From: Leptospiraceae bacterium
GTDB taxonomy: Bacteria > Spirochaetota > Leptospiria > Leptospirales > Leptospiraceae
NCBI GenBank assembly: GCA_947458405.1
Contig: CANGZW010000010.1
Span: forward strand, 1 to 56,288
DNA length: 56,288 bases
Reading direction: 5' to 3'
Below, piece by piece: positions 8,304 to 17,693 of this stretch (the first letter of the stretch is position 1; each line of letters starts with the position of its first letter). The position numbers and the translations under genes are program-made. The notes beneath the pieces are model-generated. The model was not told the origin of the DNA, did not search any database, and saw only the letters and a list, made by a program, of their open reading frames with translations.

Positions 8304-10157
8304 TCAGTTTTTTCTCCTGAAAATGACATATAAAGACAACCCTAATATTATCGAGAGAGGGTAACCAAAAAGTCCTACACTCCATATAAACAGTTTTTGG
8401 TTTTGAGTTAAAGTTATTAAAGGAGTATCTTCTTTTTTTGTTAATATAGATTCAATAATTTGTTTTTGGTGCAACCAATTAAAAGAGTTTCCCGCTAAAG
8501 CTGGATTCAAATTGTAAATGAAAAACCTGTCAGTAATCCAATCTGTTCCGGAGTAAATAATAACCTTTCCTGATTCTTCTGTATTTTCTTCTTTTTTATC
8601 AACGGTGAGAGCTACACCTAAAATTAAACTATTTTGTTTTTCATCATCATCGAGTTTGTTATTTGAATTATTATCCAGAAAGGTTGTAAATCCCGATTCC
8701 AATAAAATACTCTCTTTGAATTTTAAATCTTCTCTTGAATTTAATTTTTCGAAGTACCCCGAATTTGGAAAAACTGCTCCAATTTCTTTTTTTATAAATA
8801 AATTCGAGATGGGGTGTTCGGGAAAATTATTTGCAATGATTTCGGGTCGCCCCTGAACCTGCCTTAAATTTCCATTTTCAAAATCTATATTGCTTAACTT
8901 TGTTAACCATTTAAAATTCTCTTTACTTTTAGGATCTATTGTTATAAAAACTTTTCCATTTTTATTAAAAACATAATCCAAAATAGATTTCTGGGCTTCT
9001 TCTGAAAATTCTATGTCGGGTCCAATGATTGCAAGCATATCAGCATCTGCGGGTATATTGGGAGCCCACAATTCTTTAAAGCCGAGTTCTTTAATTTTGT
9101 AGTTAAAGAAAGTCAAAGAATTTGTGAGTTTTGTGATTTTTCCATCTAAAATATTGGAGTATTTTTCGCTGTAATGCTCTCCATTCGAAGTTGTAAAATA
9201 AATTGTCTTACTCGGAGAGGAAAGATTGTTGATCGCCTGTACAACTTTTCTTTCTAGATCTTCTAAATCTTTTTTATTTTGCACTAGTATTTTTTCTTCG
9301 AGGTAAGGGTTTCCTCCAAAGCTAGAACCAGTTTTCAATGTGCGAAATACAACCATACCATTGGAAACCTGATCAAATTCTCCCAATAAATCTCGCTCTA
9401 CATCGGCATTTATAAATTTAACCTCTATTCTCGGATTGATAGCACTTAGCTGTTCTAAATAGATTGCTATTTCCATTCTCACTGCACTCAATGCCCAGGA
9501 TTCTTCTTTGCCGGAGGCCTCTAAAGGGCGTGGATAAAATGCGGTCACGGTTATCTTTTTATCAATTTGTTTTAATATACTTCTCGATGTGTCAGAGTAA
9601 GAAAATTTGCCTATCGAACTTAAATCAAAGTTATAATTTTTAGCACTCGAAAAGAAATTCACTGCAATCAAGAGTGGAAAAATTACTAAAAAGTTGTAGG
9701 CGGTATTTTGTAATAAAGACCTCTTATTCTCTCCCAAACGGGATTGTGCTTGTACGGACTCTTGACTTAAGGAAAGTAAAATTTGATAAATAAGGGAGTA
9801 GAGGGCGGAAAGTATAATAATAATAAGTAAAAAATCTCTAATTTTAGGAATGGGACTACTCTCAAGTGGCATTCCCGGTCTTACAGGTAAATCTAAATAA
9901 TTTCTCAGCACATAACTGCAAAATGATATCAGACTCGAGATGGCGATTCCAAAATTATCAAAAAGGGAGGATGGTTTCTTTTTTCTTTCATAAAGTAAAA
10001 AACCCAGATGAAGAGAGATTAAGATAAAAAATATAAAATCTCTTATAATTTTTAAACTTGGGTTTAGTACAATATCATAGGTAAGAAAATATAAAAATAA
10101 TGATAAAATACTTATGTATGGTATTACAATTGAAGGTGGAAATTTCATCCTATCCAT
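8304..10157 (-). CDS. GldG-like ABC transporter auxiliary membrane protein
   Basis: This 617-residue protein has four or five predicted membrane segments in the first 180 residues, then a large extracytoplasmic region. That region opens with [25 protein letters not shown], the typical start of the GldG-type auxiliary domain, and includes [20 protein letters not shown]. One C-terminal membrane helix ends IFRRKN. GldG works with GldA and GldF in an ABC exporter known from Bacteroidetes gliding, but homologous sets occur in many non-gliding bacteria. It overlaps the permease gene by 13 bases and abuts the DUF4340 gene. The several N-terminal helices exceed the single helix of classical GldG. Confidence 0.8.
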   Translation of the reverse strand: MDRMKFPPSIVIPYISILSLFLYFLTYDIVLNPSLKIIRDFIFFILISLHLGFLLYERKKKPSSLFDNFGIAISSLISFCSYVLRNYLDLPVRPGMPLESSPIPKIRDFLLIIIILSALYSLIYQILLSLSQESVQAQSRLGENKRSLLQNTAYNFLVIFPLLIAVNFFSSAKNYNFDLSSIGKFSYSDTSRSILKQIDKKITVTAFYPRPLEASGKEESWALSAVRMEIAIYLEQLSAINPRIEVKFINADVERDLLGEFDQVSNGMVVFRTLKTGSSFGGNPYLEEKILVQNKKDLEDLERKVVQAINNLSSPSKTIYFTTSNGEHYSEKYSNILDGKITKLTNSLTFFNYKIKELGFKELWAPNIPADADMLAIIGPDIEFSEEAQKSILDYVFNKNGKVFITIDPKSKENFKWLTKLSNIDFENGNLRQVQGRPEIIANNFPEHPISNLFIKKEIGAVFPNSGYFEKLNSREDLKFKESILLESGFTTFLDNNSNNKLDDDEKQNSLILGVALTVDKKEENTEESGKVIIYSGTDWITDRFFIYNLNPALAGNSFNWLHQKQIIESILTKKEDTPLITLTQNQKLFIWSVGLFGYPLSIILGLSLYVIFRRKN

Positions 10158-10870
10158 CTCCTTGATTCAAGACTTTTTAGTGTTAAAAATATAAATGTAA
10201 AAATACCGGATAAGAAAAATACGATAGAATTAAATGGTAGTACACCTTTAGAAAAAGAAAAAAAGTGAGAAAATATGTGCAGGTGAAATAGTATCGCTCT
10301 TGTTTTTGAATCGAAGAGGTGGGAGAAAAAGCCCAGTACCCAAAGTGTCATAATAATTAATACACTAATTAAAAGAGAAATCATTTGATTTTTCCCTATG
10401 CTTGAACCAAATAATCCCACGGAGTAAGTAAAACTTCCCAGTAGAAATACTCCAACCGAACCACTCACTACCAAATAAAAGGGAGCCTTCCAATATGTAT
10501 AAAGTAAAATTGGAAACAGTCCATTTATGAATATGGTTATTACCAGACATATTGTGACACCAAACAAAAATTTACCCAATACGATTTCTAAATCTGTGAT
10601 TGGACTAGTGTAAAGTAATTCCATGGTACCTTTTGTCTTTTCTTCAACAATAGCTCCCATAGATAGAATAAGCATAGCAACTATGATAGTGCTCATAAAA
10701 GAGATAAATGTTACAATTGTGGCATCTTCGTGAGTTGCTCTTTCATTGAAATTGGAAATCAAAACAAATAGAGCATTTAAAAAAGCTGTTCCGCCTAAAA
10801 TTAAGGGAGCCATAAAAGTTTGAAAAAAGACTTTTAATTCTTTGAAATAAATCCATTTAATATTCTGCAT
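10145..10870 (-). CDS. ABC-2 type permease (GldF-like)
   Basis: This 241-residue integral membrane protein has about six hydrophobic segments. It begins with an amphipathic [16 protein letters not shown] stretch and carries [27 protein letters not shown], the hallmark loop of ABC-2 permeases of the GldF/NosY group. It should form the transmembrane pore for the ATPase encoded 13 bases upstream. The substrate is unknown. Confidence 0.85.
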   Translation of the reverse strand: MQNIKWIYFKELKVFFQTFMAPLILGGTAFLNALFVLISNFNERATHEDATIVTFISFMSTIIVAMLILSMGAIVEEKTKGTMELLYTSPITDLEIVLGKFLFGVTICLVITIFINGLFPILLYTYWKAPFYLVVSGSVGVFLLGSFTYSVGLFGSSIGKNQMISLLISVLIIMTLWVLGFFSHLFDSKTRAILFHLHIFSHFFSFSKGVLPFNSIVFFLSGIFTFIFLTLKSLESRRWIG

Positions 10871-10883
10871 TTTAATTTTCCGT

Positions 10884-11810
10884 TTATAAATTTGTTAAAA
10901 ACATTTGTTCGAGAGTTACTTCCTGTCTCTTAATTGTATTTATAGATAGATTATTTTTTTTAAAAGTTTCAAACAATTTATCTTTAAACTCTCTCTCATT
11001 ATTAGTTTTTAATGTAAATGTGATACCAATAGTATCTTCTTCGGCATTTTTAATTTCTAAAGTTTGGTCTAGGGATTTTAAGTAAGAAATTATATTATCC
11101 TTAGAATTACCTTCTAGATTAATTTCCAAATAAGAGTATTTGGATAATTCTTTGTCGAGTGCATCTCTGGTAAGATTGTATCTTAATTTCCCCTCATGTA
11201 AAAATAAAAATCTATCGCAGGTCTTATGTAACTCAGAAAGAATATGACTGGATATAAAAACAGTGTGTTCTTTTTTTAAACCGGTGATTAGATTTCTCAT
11301 GTCCATTATTTGCTTTGGATCTAAACCTGAAATTGGCTCGTCCATGACAATGACTTGGGGATTTCCCAAGAGAGCCTGAGCAATGCCCGCCCTTTTTCTA
11401 TATCCAAGTGATACGTGACCCAGAAGAGTTTTTCTCTTTTCTGTGAGATTAGTTTTTTGCATAACCCTTTCGATTTCGGATGGAATCTTATCATTAGGTA
11501 TGCCTTTTAATCTGGCAACATGCAAAAAGTAATCCTCCATTTTCATATCCTCATAGAGAGGGGGAGATTCCGGTAAATAACCCATCAATCTTTTGGTACC
11601 TATGGGATCAGAAAAATTACTAATCCCATTTATCAATATCTCTCCCTCGGAAGGAATTAAAAAGCCAGTTAGGATTCGTAAAGTTGTAGTTTTTCCCGAA
11701 CCATTTAATCCCAATAGACCAATAATTTCTCCTTTTGCAAGGGTAAAATTAAGGTTCTCAATGGCGGCGACTTGATTGTAATATTTGGTAAGATTTTTAA
11801 CTTCTATCAT
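10884..11810 (-). CDS. ABC transporter ATPase (GldA-like)
   Basis: This 308-residue nucleotide-binding subunit has Walker [10 protein letters not shown] (about 34-42), Q-loop region [13 protein letters not shown], signature [15 protein letters not shown], Walker B VIVMDEP with D-loop SGLDP, and the switch histidine in [10 protein letters not shown]-terminal domain of about 90 residues follows, as in drug-exporter and GldA-type ATPases. It powers the GldF/GldG-like membrane partners encoded downstream on the same strand. It starts the operon ATPase-permease-GldG-DUF4340-YkgJ. Confidence 0.9.
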   Translation of the reverse strand: MIEVKNLTKYYNQVAAIENLNFTLAKGEIIGLLGLNGSGKTTTLRILTGFLIPSEGEILINGISNFSDPIGTKRLMGYLPESPPLYEDMKMEDYFLHVARLKGIPNDKIPSEIERVMQKTNLTEKRKTLLGHVSLGYRKRAGIAQALLGNPQVIVMDEPISGLDPKQIMDMRNLITGLKKEHTVFISSHILSELHKTCDRFLFLHEGKLRYNLTRDALDKELSKYSYLEINLEGNSKDNIISYLKSLDQTLEIKNAEEDTIGITFTLKTNNEREFKDKLFETFKKNNLSINTIKRQEVTLEQMFLTNL

Positions 11811-12030
11811 AATACTTTTTTCAGAGTTTATGAATAGACTTTGAAGTCAAGTAATTTTCAGCGTAAATTCTTTTGGGATTCAAGCCGAAGTGATTAAATA
11901 TTATATTACTAATTCTAAAGTAAGTAACTATTTATTTGGATATATTGGAAATAAATTATATTAAAAATATGGAATATTTATCTAAGGTTTTAAATTATAA
12001 AATACTCATCTATTCAAAAGAATTAGCAGA

Positions 12031-12762
12031 TTACTTTAAATCTCCCAATTCTTTAATTGATAAAATTATTTCAGATAGCTTATTGTTTGACTTAGTATCA
12101 TCTCTTAAATCCTCTCGGGAAACATAGATAGGTTTTCCATAATGAATTTCAATTGTAACAGGAAAGATTAGGGGAGCCATAATCCAAGTTTGGAAATTAA
12201 ATTTTTGTAAATCAATATTTGCAAGCATTGGCCAGATCAAATGTGTATTTCTAATTCCTATGGGGATTATTGGTTTGTCTGACATGGCAGACCACAATAA
12301 AATACCCTTTTGAATCGGGTACAATGTGTTTCCATCCCAAAAAAGATGATTTGTTCCTTCCGGGAAAACTCCAACCAATTCATCATTTTTTAGACTTTCA
12401 TTTACCATTTTATTGGTCTTGGATAAGGGGTAAGCTTTTTTTATTTCCTCTGAGCCAGTGGCACCAGGAGGATTTACTGGTATTACATTTGCTTTTCGTA
12501 GTACATTTCCATATCCTTTTTTTTCCAAAAGACCCGCCCAGGCAACATATCGAATTAGCCTTCCGGTTGTCTTATAGGTAGAGAGAAAAAGTAGGGGTGG
12601 GTCAAGAATACTCGGATGATTTGGTGCTAATAATGCCCCTCCGGAGGGAATATTTTCTTTACCAAAAACCTTAACTCTTGAGAAATACTTAAATACAAAT
12701 TCTCCAAACCAACCATCCAATAGGGAGAGAAGATCATTATCTATATTAAATTTTGTATCCAT
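12031..12762 (-). CDS. plsC: 1-acylglycerol-3-phosphate O-acyltransferase family protein
   Basis: This 243-residue glycerolipid acyltransferase has the HX4D motif in APNHPSILDP (H49, D54) and the FPEGT motif near residue 134, the acyl-acceptor phosphate site. PlsC enzymes convert lysophosphatidic acid to phosphatidic acid at the inner membrane. Other members acylate ornithine lipids or similar acceptors, so the acceptor is not certain. The gene lies 5 bases downstream of rlpA on the same strand. The 220 bases between it and the ABC ATPase hold no recognisable gene. Confidence 0.8.
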   Translation of the reverse strand: MDTKFNIDNDLLSLLDGWFGEFVFKYFSRVKVFGKENIPSGGALLAPNHPSILDPPLLFLSTYKTTGRLIRYVAWAGLLEKKGYGNVLRKANVIPVNPPGATGSEEIKKAYPLSKTNKMVNESLKNDELVGVFPEGTNHLFWDGNTLYPIQKGILLWSAMSDKPIIPIGIRNTHLIWPMLANIDLQKFNFQTWIMAPLIFPVTIEIHYGKPIYVSREDLRDDTKSNNKLSEIILSIKELGDLK

Positions 12763-12767
12763 GATAT

Positions 12768-13736
12768 TTATTTTGCAGGAATAAAACTAAAATATCCTTT
12801 TAATTTCATTTTATCTCTTAGAGCCACTGCCTCTTCTCTAGAATTGAAATCTCCAATTTGCATCACAAATGTCGAACCTCTCATAAACAAGAAAATGGGC
12901 TCTGATGTGATACCTTTCAATTCAGCTTTTAAGGCATCTGCTCTTTTCTTTTCTTTAAATACTCCAATTTGAGTTGTAAACCCCTTGGGCTGTATTTCAA
13001 TTGCTACTCCCTGAGGGTTTGCGCTATTTTTTGAAGGAGCATCTTTAGGTTCTTTCGGAGAAGGAATTTCCTTTGTTTCTTTTATGGGGGAAGGAGTTAC
13101 GGGTGTTTTTTTTCCGAGAGGTATTTCTTTGCCTTTTTTTCGTGGCTCTTCTTTTTTGGGGGGTTTGGTAGATGTGGGCTCATCATCGTCGTCTTCATCA
13201 TCATCTTCATCCAAATTAAAATCGTCATCTTTCATTAATTTAGCATTTCCCTTGTGAAGAACCATTATACCTACTTTGGCAAGTCCCGATTCCTTAAACT
13301 CCAGGAGTTCGGCAACTTTTTCAGTGACATCAATAATCCTGGCTTTGTTAAATGGACCTCTGTCATTTATTTTTACAACAGCTTCTTTTTGGTTTTCTAG
13401 ATTTATAACTTTAACTTCAGACCCAAAGGGAAGACTTCTGTGGGCAGCGGTCATCTTGTTTTTATCAAAAATTTCCCCGCTAGCTGTGGGTTTATTCTGA
13501 AATTGATCCCCATACCAGGAAACATAACCTGTTTCATCAAACTCTTTTTCAATTGGGTCTTCTGGAACTCCTTTTCTGGCTTCTTTTTCGAGAGCCTCGA
13601 AGGATCTTTCTTCTCGGACACTACCCGTGGAACAAGCTGTGAAAATAAAAAGGAATATTGAAAATAAGAAGAGGGTTTTTACCCTAAATATTGAACGATA
13701 AGAAGTGAAAATTCTATTAAAAAAGTATATTTTCAT
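12768..13736 (-). CDS. rlpA: RlpA-like lytic transglycosylase lipoprotein with SPOR domain
   Basis: This 322-residue protein has a lipoprotein signal ending FTACS after a long N-region. The double-psi beta-barrel RlpA domain follows (about 67-160): GYVSWYGDQFQNKPTASGE, the catalytic-type His in TAAHRSLPFG and Asp in INDRGPF. Next comes a strongly acidic then Pro/Lys-rich linker and a C-terminal SPOR domain (about 250-322) with TTQIGVFKEKKRADALK. RlpA cleaves denuded glycan strands in septal peptidoglycan, and SPOR binds such glycans. The Asp/Glu run at about 173-186 is longer than usual. It is divergent from the TPR gene. Confidence 0.9.
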   Translation of the reverse strand: MKIYFFNRIFTSYRSIFRVKTLFLFSIFLFIFTACSTGSVREERSFEALEKEARKGVPEDPIEKEFDETGYVSWYGDQFQNKPTASGEIFDKNKMTAAHRSLPFGSEVKVINLENQKEAVVKINDRGPFNKARIIDVTEKVAELLEFKESGLAKVGIMVLHKGNAKLMKDDDFNLDEDDDEDDDDEPTSTKPPKKEEPRKKGKEIPLGKKTPVTPSPIKETKEIPSPKEPKDAPSKNSANPQGVAIEIQPKGFTTQIGVFKEKKRADALKAELKGITSEPIFLFMRGSTFVMQIGDFNSREEAVALRDKMKLKGYFSFIPAK

Positions 13737-13868
13737 TTTAATTCATCCTCTGAAATCGAAAAATTGATTTTCAACTATGGGAAGTCGAAAATAGTACGAT
13801 CTGGCCTTGTACGAATTTTCGGTAATTTCTCTAAAGGTCAAAACAAAACTTTAAACCAAAAGGAAAAT

Positions 13869-14708
13869 ATGTCTCAAAGCGAAAGGTTCATCCAGGCTAA
13901 AATTTTAGAGGAAGAAGGAAAAAGTTCCTCTGCTTTGCTATTATTTGAGGAAGAATTAAAGGAAAACCCGAATTCGTCGGAAACTTATTTAGCGATTGGC
14001 GGGATTTATGCTAATTTAGGTAAATGGGTAAAAGCAGAGTCTTATTTTTCTAAGGCAATTCTTTTTGATCCAAGTGCTAGGAATTATTTCCTATTGGGAG
14101 AGGCACTTTATCAATGCGGACTGGCAGTTCGAGCAGTGGAAGCATTTAGGATGTCCCTAAAATCAAATCCTTCCTTAATTGAAGCCCACCTTGCCCTAGC
14201 AACCCTTTATGGAAATACTGAAAATCATTTTAAGAAAGAAGTTTATTTGAAAAATGCATTAATTCTTGATGAAAGTAATTCTTTGGTAATGGAAGAGCTG
14301 ATTTCAGTTTATAGCAAGACATTTCGTTTCGAAGAAGCTGTAGACCTCTGCCAAAAATACTTAACTTTTTATCCTGATATTACACAGATGAAAATTTTAC
14401 TCATAGAATTACTCATGAGAATGGAGAAATTCAATTCTTCTTTTGAATATATGGCAATTTGTATGAAAGATGATCCTCATATTACCCATGCGATTGAAAT
14501 AGCTAACCATGATGATAAAAAGGAAAAAATCGAAAAAACACTCCGGAAGAAAAAAAGAAAATTATTAAATTCAATTGCAAAAGATCCCAATCCCACACTT
14601 GCTATTGACGTAAGTTTGCTTTATCTAATGAATGGAGATATTTATCACTCAGCTAAATATTTGGTATATGCCAGACAACTCCATGAAAGAATTAAAATGG
14701 CTAATTAA
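13869..14708 (+). CDS. TPR-repeat protein
   Basis: From ATG 13869, chosen because AAAGGA precedes it by about 6 bases, this is 279 residues of helical repeats. At least four TPR-like units are visible, for example ETYLAIGGIYANLGKWVKAE, RNYFLLGEALYQCGLAVRAV and LIEAHLALATLYGN. There is no signal peptide, so a cytoplasmic protein-binding role is likely. Its last 26 bases overlap the next lipoprotein gene in another frame, suggesting translational coupling. Confidence 0.8.
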   Translation: MSQSERFIQAKILEEEGKSSSALLLFEEELKENPNSSETYLAIGGIYANLGKWVKAESYFSKAILFDPSARNYFLLGEALYQCGLAVRAVEAFRMSLKSNPSLIEAHLALATLYGNTENHFKKEVYLKNALILDESNSLVMEELISVYSKTFRFEEAVDLCQKYLTFYPDITQMKILLIELLMRMEKFNSSFEYMAICMKDDPHITHAIEIANHDDKKEKIEKTLRKKKRKLLNSIAKDPNPTLAIDVSLLYLMNGDIYHSAKYLVYARQLHERIKMAN

Positions 14709-15690
14709 ACTAGTTATAAAAATTACCTCAATTTTTATATTCAATTGTTCTGCAATTCTTAAACCAAATATTTTTTCCAATCTTGAGATAGTTGAATCAC
14801 TCGAAAGAGATTCTTTATTTTATATTTCAGATAAGGAATTTTTTAAGGATAATAATTCTCAACTATTTGAAGATAATATGAAAAAATATAAAAACTTAAA
14901 AAATGAAAATGAAGTAAATTTATATGCCATATATTCAGCAAAAAATTCTCACATCGAAGAGTCAGAGATATCATTTTTATATTTGATAGATAATTATAAT
15001 AAAGATATATATCTATTAAATTATATTAGATTAAAATATTTAACGGAGGAATTTGATTCTCTTAGGGAATATTTAAAATTATACATAAATAATAATATAA
15101 ATAATAAATCAACTCTTCAAAAAATTTCAACTAAACTTAAAGAGAATAACAGATTTGAAGAGAATACGATTTACATGGGAGTATTATCTAGTTTTCCAAT
15201 TTTTGAAAAGGAAGCTAGTAATGAGTTAGGTGAATATTTTATCTCTATAGGAGATTACAGTAATGCAAAAGTATTTTATGAAAAAATATTAAATAGCTAT
15301 TCATATGATATAAAAGCATTAGATTATCTTTTACTTATCTCTAATTCGGAAGAAAAATGGCAAAATTCTATATTATATGGAAATGTATTACGAAAAGAAG
15401 GATACAAAAATAAAGAATTTTATCAAAATCTGTCAAAGGCATATTATGAAAATGGCGATTATTTTATTTTGATTAATTTTTTAAAAGGGCTTTCAGATGA
15501 CGAGAAAAATGATAGAATGCTACTCACTTATTGGAGAAATAGTATTTTGTCTAATGATATTTCTGACAATGTTTTATATTTGAATAAATTTTTAATTAAA
15601 AATGAAAACGACAAAAGGGATATAGACTTAGAGTTTTCATTATCAGAAGAAGGAAATAGTATATACAAAAGAGTTTTTAAAGGTTACTGA
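14683..15690 (+). CDS. Putative lipoprotein with TPR-like helical repeats
   Basis: From ATG 14683 this is a 335-residue product starting MKELKWLIKLVIKITSIF with a lipobox-like IFNCS. An earlier in-frame ATG at 14632 would add 17 residues before the signal and is rejected. The mature part is helical, Lys/Asn/Glu-rich, with TPR-like pieces such as NELGEYFISIGDYSNAKVFYEK and LSKAYYENGDYF. It is very AT-rich. Being directly behind a TPR gene suggests the pair arose by duplication or acts together. No specific function can be assigned. Confidence 0.65.
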   Translation: MKELKWLIKLVIKITSIFIFNCSAILKPNIFSNLEIVESLERDSLFYISDKEFFKDNNSQLFEDNMKKYKNLKNENEVNLYAIYSAKNSHIEESEISFLYLIDNYNKDIYLLNYIRLKYLTEEFDSLREYLKLYINNNINNKSTLQKISTKLKENNRFEENTIYMGVLSSFPIFEKEASNELGEYFISIGDYSNAKVFYEKILNSYSYDIKALDYLLLISNSEEKWQNSILYGNVLRKEGYKNKEFYQNLSKAYYENGDYFILINFLKGLSDDEKNDRMLLTYWRNSILSNDISDNVLYLNKFLIKNENDKRDIDLEFSLSEEGNSIYKRVFKGY

Positions 15691-15699
15691 GGAGAATAA

Positions 15700-16479
15700 A
15701 TGGATTTTAATTCTAAAACAATTTTAATAACCGGATCTACCGGTGGACTCGGAAAAGAAATGGTGAAGGCATTTTCCCTAGAAGGGGCCAAATTGATTCT
15801 CTCTGACTTAAATAATGAATCCCTGGAAAGTATGAAAAGTTTATATGGTAATTCAATTTTGGGAACAATCGAGGCTGATTTAACTAAAGAAGATGGCTGT
15901 AAAACACTTGTAGAAACAACACTCTCAAGGTATGGAGTACCGGATATATTAATCAATAATGCAGGTATTGCAACTCTCGGTAAGTTTTGTGACACACCTG
16001 AGGAAAAATGGGAAGGCTTAATATCTCTAAATATACTTGCACCGATGAGAATTACATATCCAATATTAAAAAAAATGAAAGATAGGAAAAGTGGTTATAT
16101 TGTAAATATCAGTAGTGTGGCAGGACTAATAGCTGTACCGGGACTCGCTTCTTATTCTACAAGTAAATTTGCTATCAAAGCATTCGGGGAAGCCTTATAT
16201 CATGAATATAAAGAAAATGGAATTTATGTTTCCAATTTATATCCTTTTTTTACTGATACACCTATTCTTCAGTCTGAGCAATATGGTTTTAGAGATAAAA
16301 AGGTAATTCCGGAATTTCTTTTATCAACTCCTAAAGATGTTATTAAAGATTTACTAAATGGAATGAAAAAAAATGAACTCCACATTTATCCCGGTATGGT
16401 ACCTCAATCTATTGATTTCATTACTAGAATATTTCCAGGATTAATGGAAAATCTTTCTAGGGGACAAATTGCACAATAG
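15700..16479 (+). CDS. SDR-family NAD(P)-dependent oxidoreductase
   Basis: This 259-residue classical short-chain dehydrogenase has the cofactor motif TGSTGGLGKEM near residue 10, NNAG near 87, catalytic Ser in NISSVAG and the YxxxK motif in YSTSKFA. An AGGAG lies just before the ATG. The long C-terminal part (GMVPQSIDFITRIFPG) resembles SDRs acting on lipid or acyl substrates, but the substrate cannot be identified. It sits between AT-rich lipoprotein genes in one apparent transcription unit. Confidence 0.85.
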   Translation: MDFNSKTILITGSTGGLGKEMVKAFSLEGAKLILSDLNNESLESMKSLYGNSILGTIEADLTKEDGCKTLVETTLSRYGVPDILINNAGIATLGKFCDTPEEKWEGLISLNILAPMRITYPILKKMKDRKSGYIVNISSVAGLIAVPGLASYSTSKFAIKAFGEALYHEYKENGIYVSNLYPFFTDTPILQSEQYGFRDKKVIPEFLLSTPKDVIKDLLNGMKKNELHIYPGMVPQSIDFITRIFPGLMENLSRGQIAQ

Positions 16480-16516
16480 ATTGAAAATAGAATTATAATA
16501 ATATTCTATAATATAT

Positions 16517-17689
16517 ATGAAATTAGAATATTTTATTTTTTTATTATTCTTTAGTTTATATTCATGTAAAAATGATATACAAAGACCTTCGATTCTCTCA
16601 TTATTTTTACCTCAGGGGGGATCGGATGTAGAAAAGTTAGGTATCGTTTCCACTGATTTCTCTTCTGGGGGAAGATTTAGTATGATTGATACTTCTTCTT
16701 TAGTAGCTCTTCCTGCTTTATCTTATATACATAGTGATGCAGTAATACGATATTTTAATCAAAAAATTTATATTGTAAATAGACTCAATCGGGATAGTAT
16801 CTTGATTCTTAATCCTTTATTGGGTTATTTACCCCTGCAAGAATTTTCTATGGGGAGTGGGAGTAACCCGCAGGATATTGCAGTAGTAAATGACAGTAAG
16901 GCTTATGTTAGTCTATATAATAGAACATATCTTGCTGTTGTAAACTTGAGTACGGGTCAAACATATAAAACTATCGATTTAGCAGTTTATTCAGAGGCTT
17001 CTTCTAACTCGAGTTCAGGAATAGATGGAAAGCCAGAAATGGCAAGAATGATAATAAATGAAAATATATTATACCTCCAATTGCAAAGACTCGATAGAAA
17101 TGATATTTCTGGTTTTCCTTCTCCCAATACATATTCTTATATTTTAAAAATAAATATAATAACAGATGAGATAATCGGAGTAAGTAAAACTCCTTATCCC
17201 AATCCTTTTGGTAAAATGCAAAAAATTAGTCTGGGTTCTGATAATTTTATTGCAGTGTGTCTCCCTGCTAGACTCGGATACATTAGTCAATTAGATGGTG
17301 GAATAGGGGCATTAAATATTGCAACAGGTGAATTTAGAGCTTCACTCCTGTACTCCGAAAAAGATGCAGGTGGAGATATTCTTGATATGGTGATTAAATC
17401 AGAAACAGAAGGATTTGCTTATGTTTTAGACAGTTCTTTCAATAAATCCATTCAAAGATTTAATCCAACTACAGGTGCAAAAACAGGAACTTTAGCTACA
17501 TATTCATCAAACTTAGGAAATATATCCGGTTTGGTTTTATCACAAACAGGAAAATTATTTTTGGGATCTGCTGAGTACAATAATCCAGGTATTACTGTAT
17601 TTGAAACCACAAATGGAGAATTAAGACAAATTACCCCAACTCCGATAAATATTGGTTTAAGACCTTTTGATTTAGAAATTTTAAAATAA
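16517..17689 (+). CDS. Putative lipoprotein with beta-propeller-like repeats
   Basis: This 390-residue protein has a signal ending LYSCK (lipobox). The mature part has recurring strands of the YncE/YVTN type, such as NQKIYIVNRLNRDSILILN, NDSKAYVSLYNRTYLAVVN and GFAYVLDSSFNKSIQRFNP, consistent with a propeller of about seven blades. Such proteins usually scaffold or bind ligands at the cell surface. No catalytic motif is visible. Confidence 0.6.
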   Translation: MKLEYFIFLLFFSLYSCKNDIQRPSILSLFLPQGGSDVEKLGIVSTDFSSGGRFSMIDTSSLVALPALSYIHSDAVIRYFNQKIYIVNRLNRDSILILNPLLGYLPLQEFSMGSGSNPQDIAVVNDSKAYVSLYNRTYLAVVNLSTGQTYKTIDLAVYSEASSNSSSGIDGKPEMARMIINENILYLQLQRLDRNDISGFPSPNTYSYILKINIITDEIIGVSKTPYPNPFGKMQKISLGSDNFIAVCLPARLGYISQLDGGIGALNIATGEFRASLLYSEKDAGGDILDMVIKSETEGFAYVLDSSFNKSIQRFNPTTGAKTGTLATYSSNLGNISGLVLSQTGKLFLGSAEYNNPGITVFETTNGELRQITPTPINIGLRPFDLEILK

Positions 17690-17693
17690 AGTT

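Noticed and set aside
11811-12127. Plus-strand frame starting near 11936
   Set aside because: It runs into the minus-strand plsC gene, lacks a ribosome binding site and has no recognisable features; the intergenic part looks empty.
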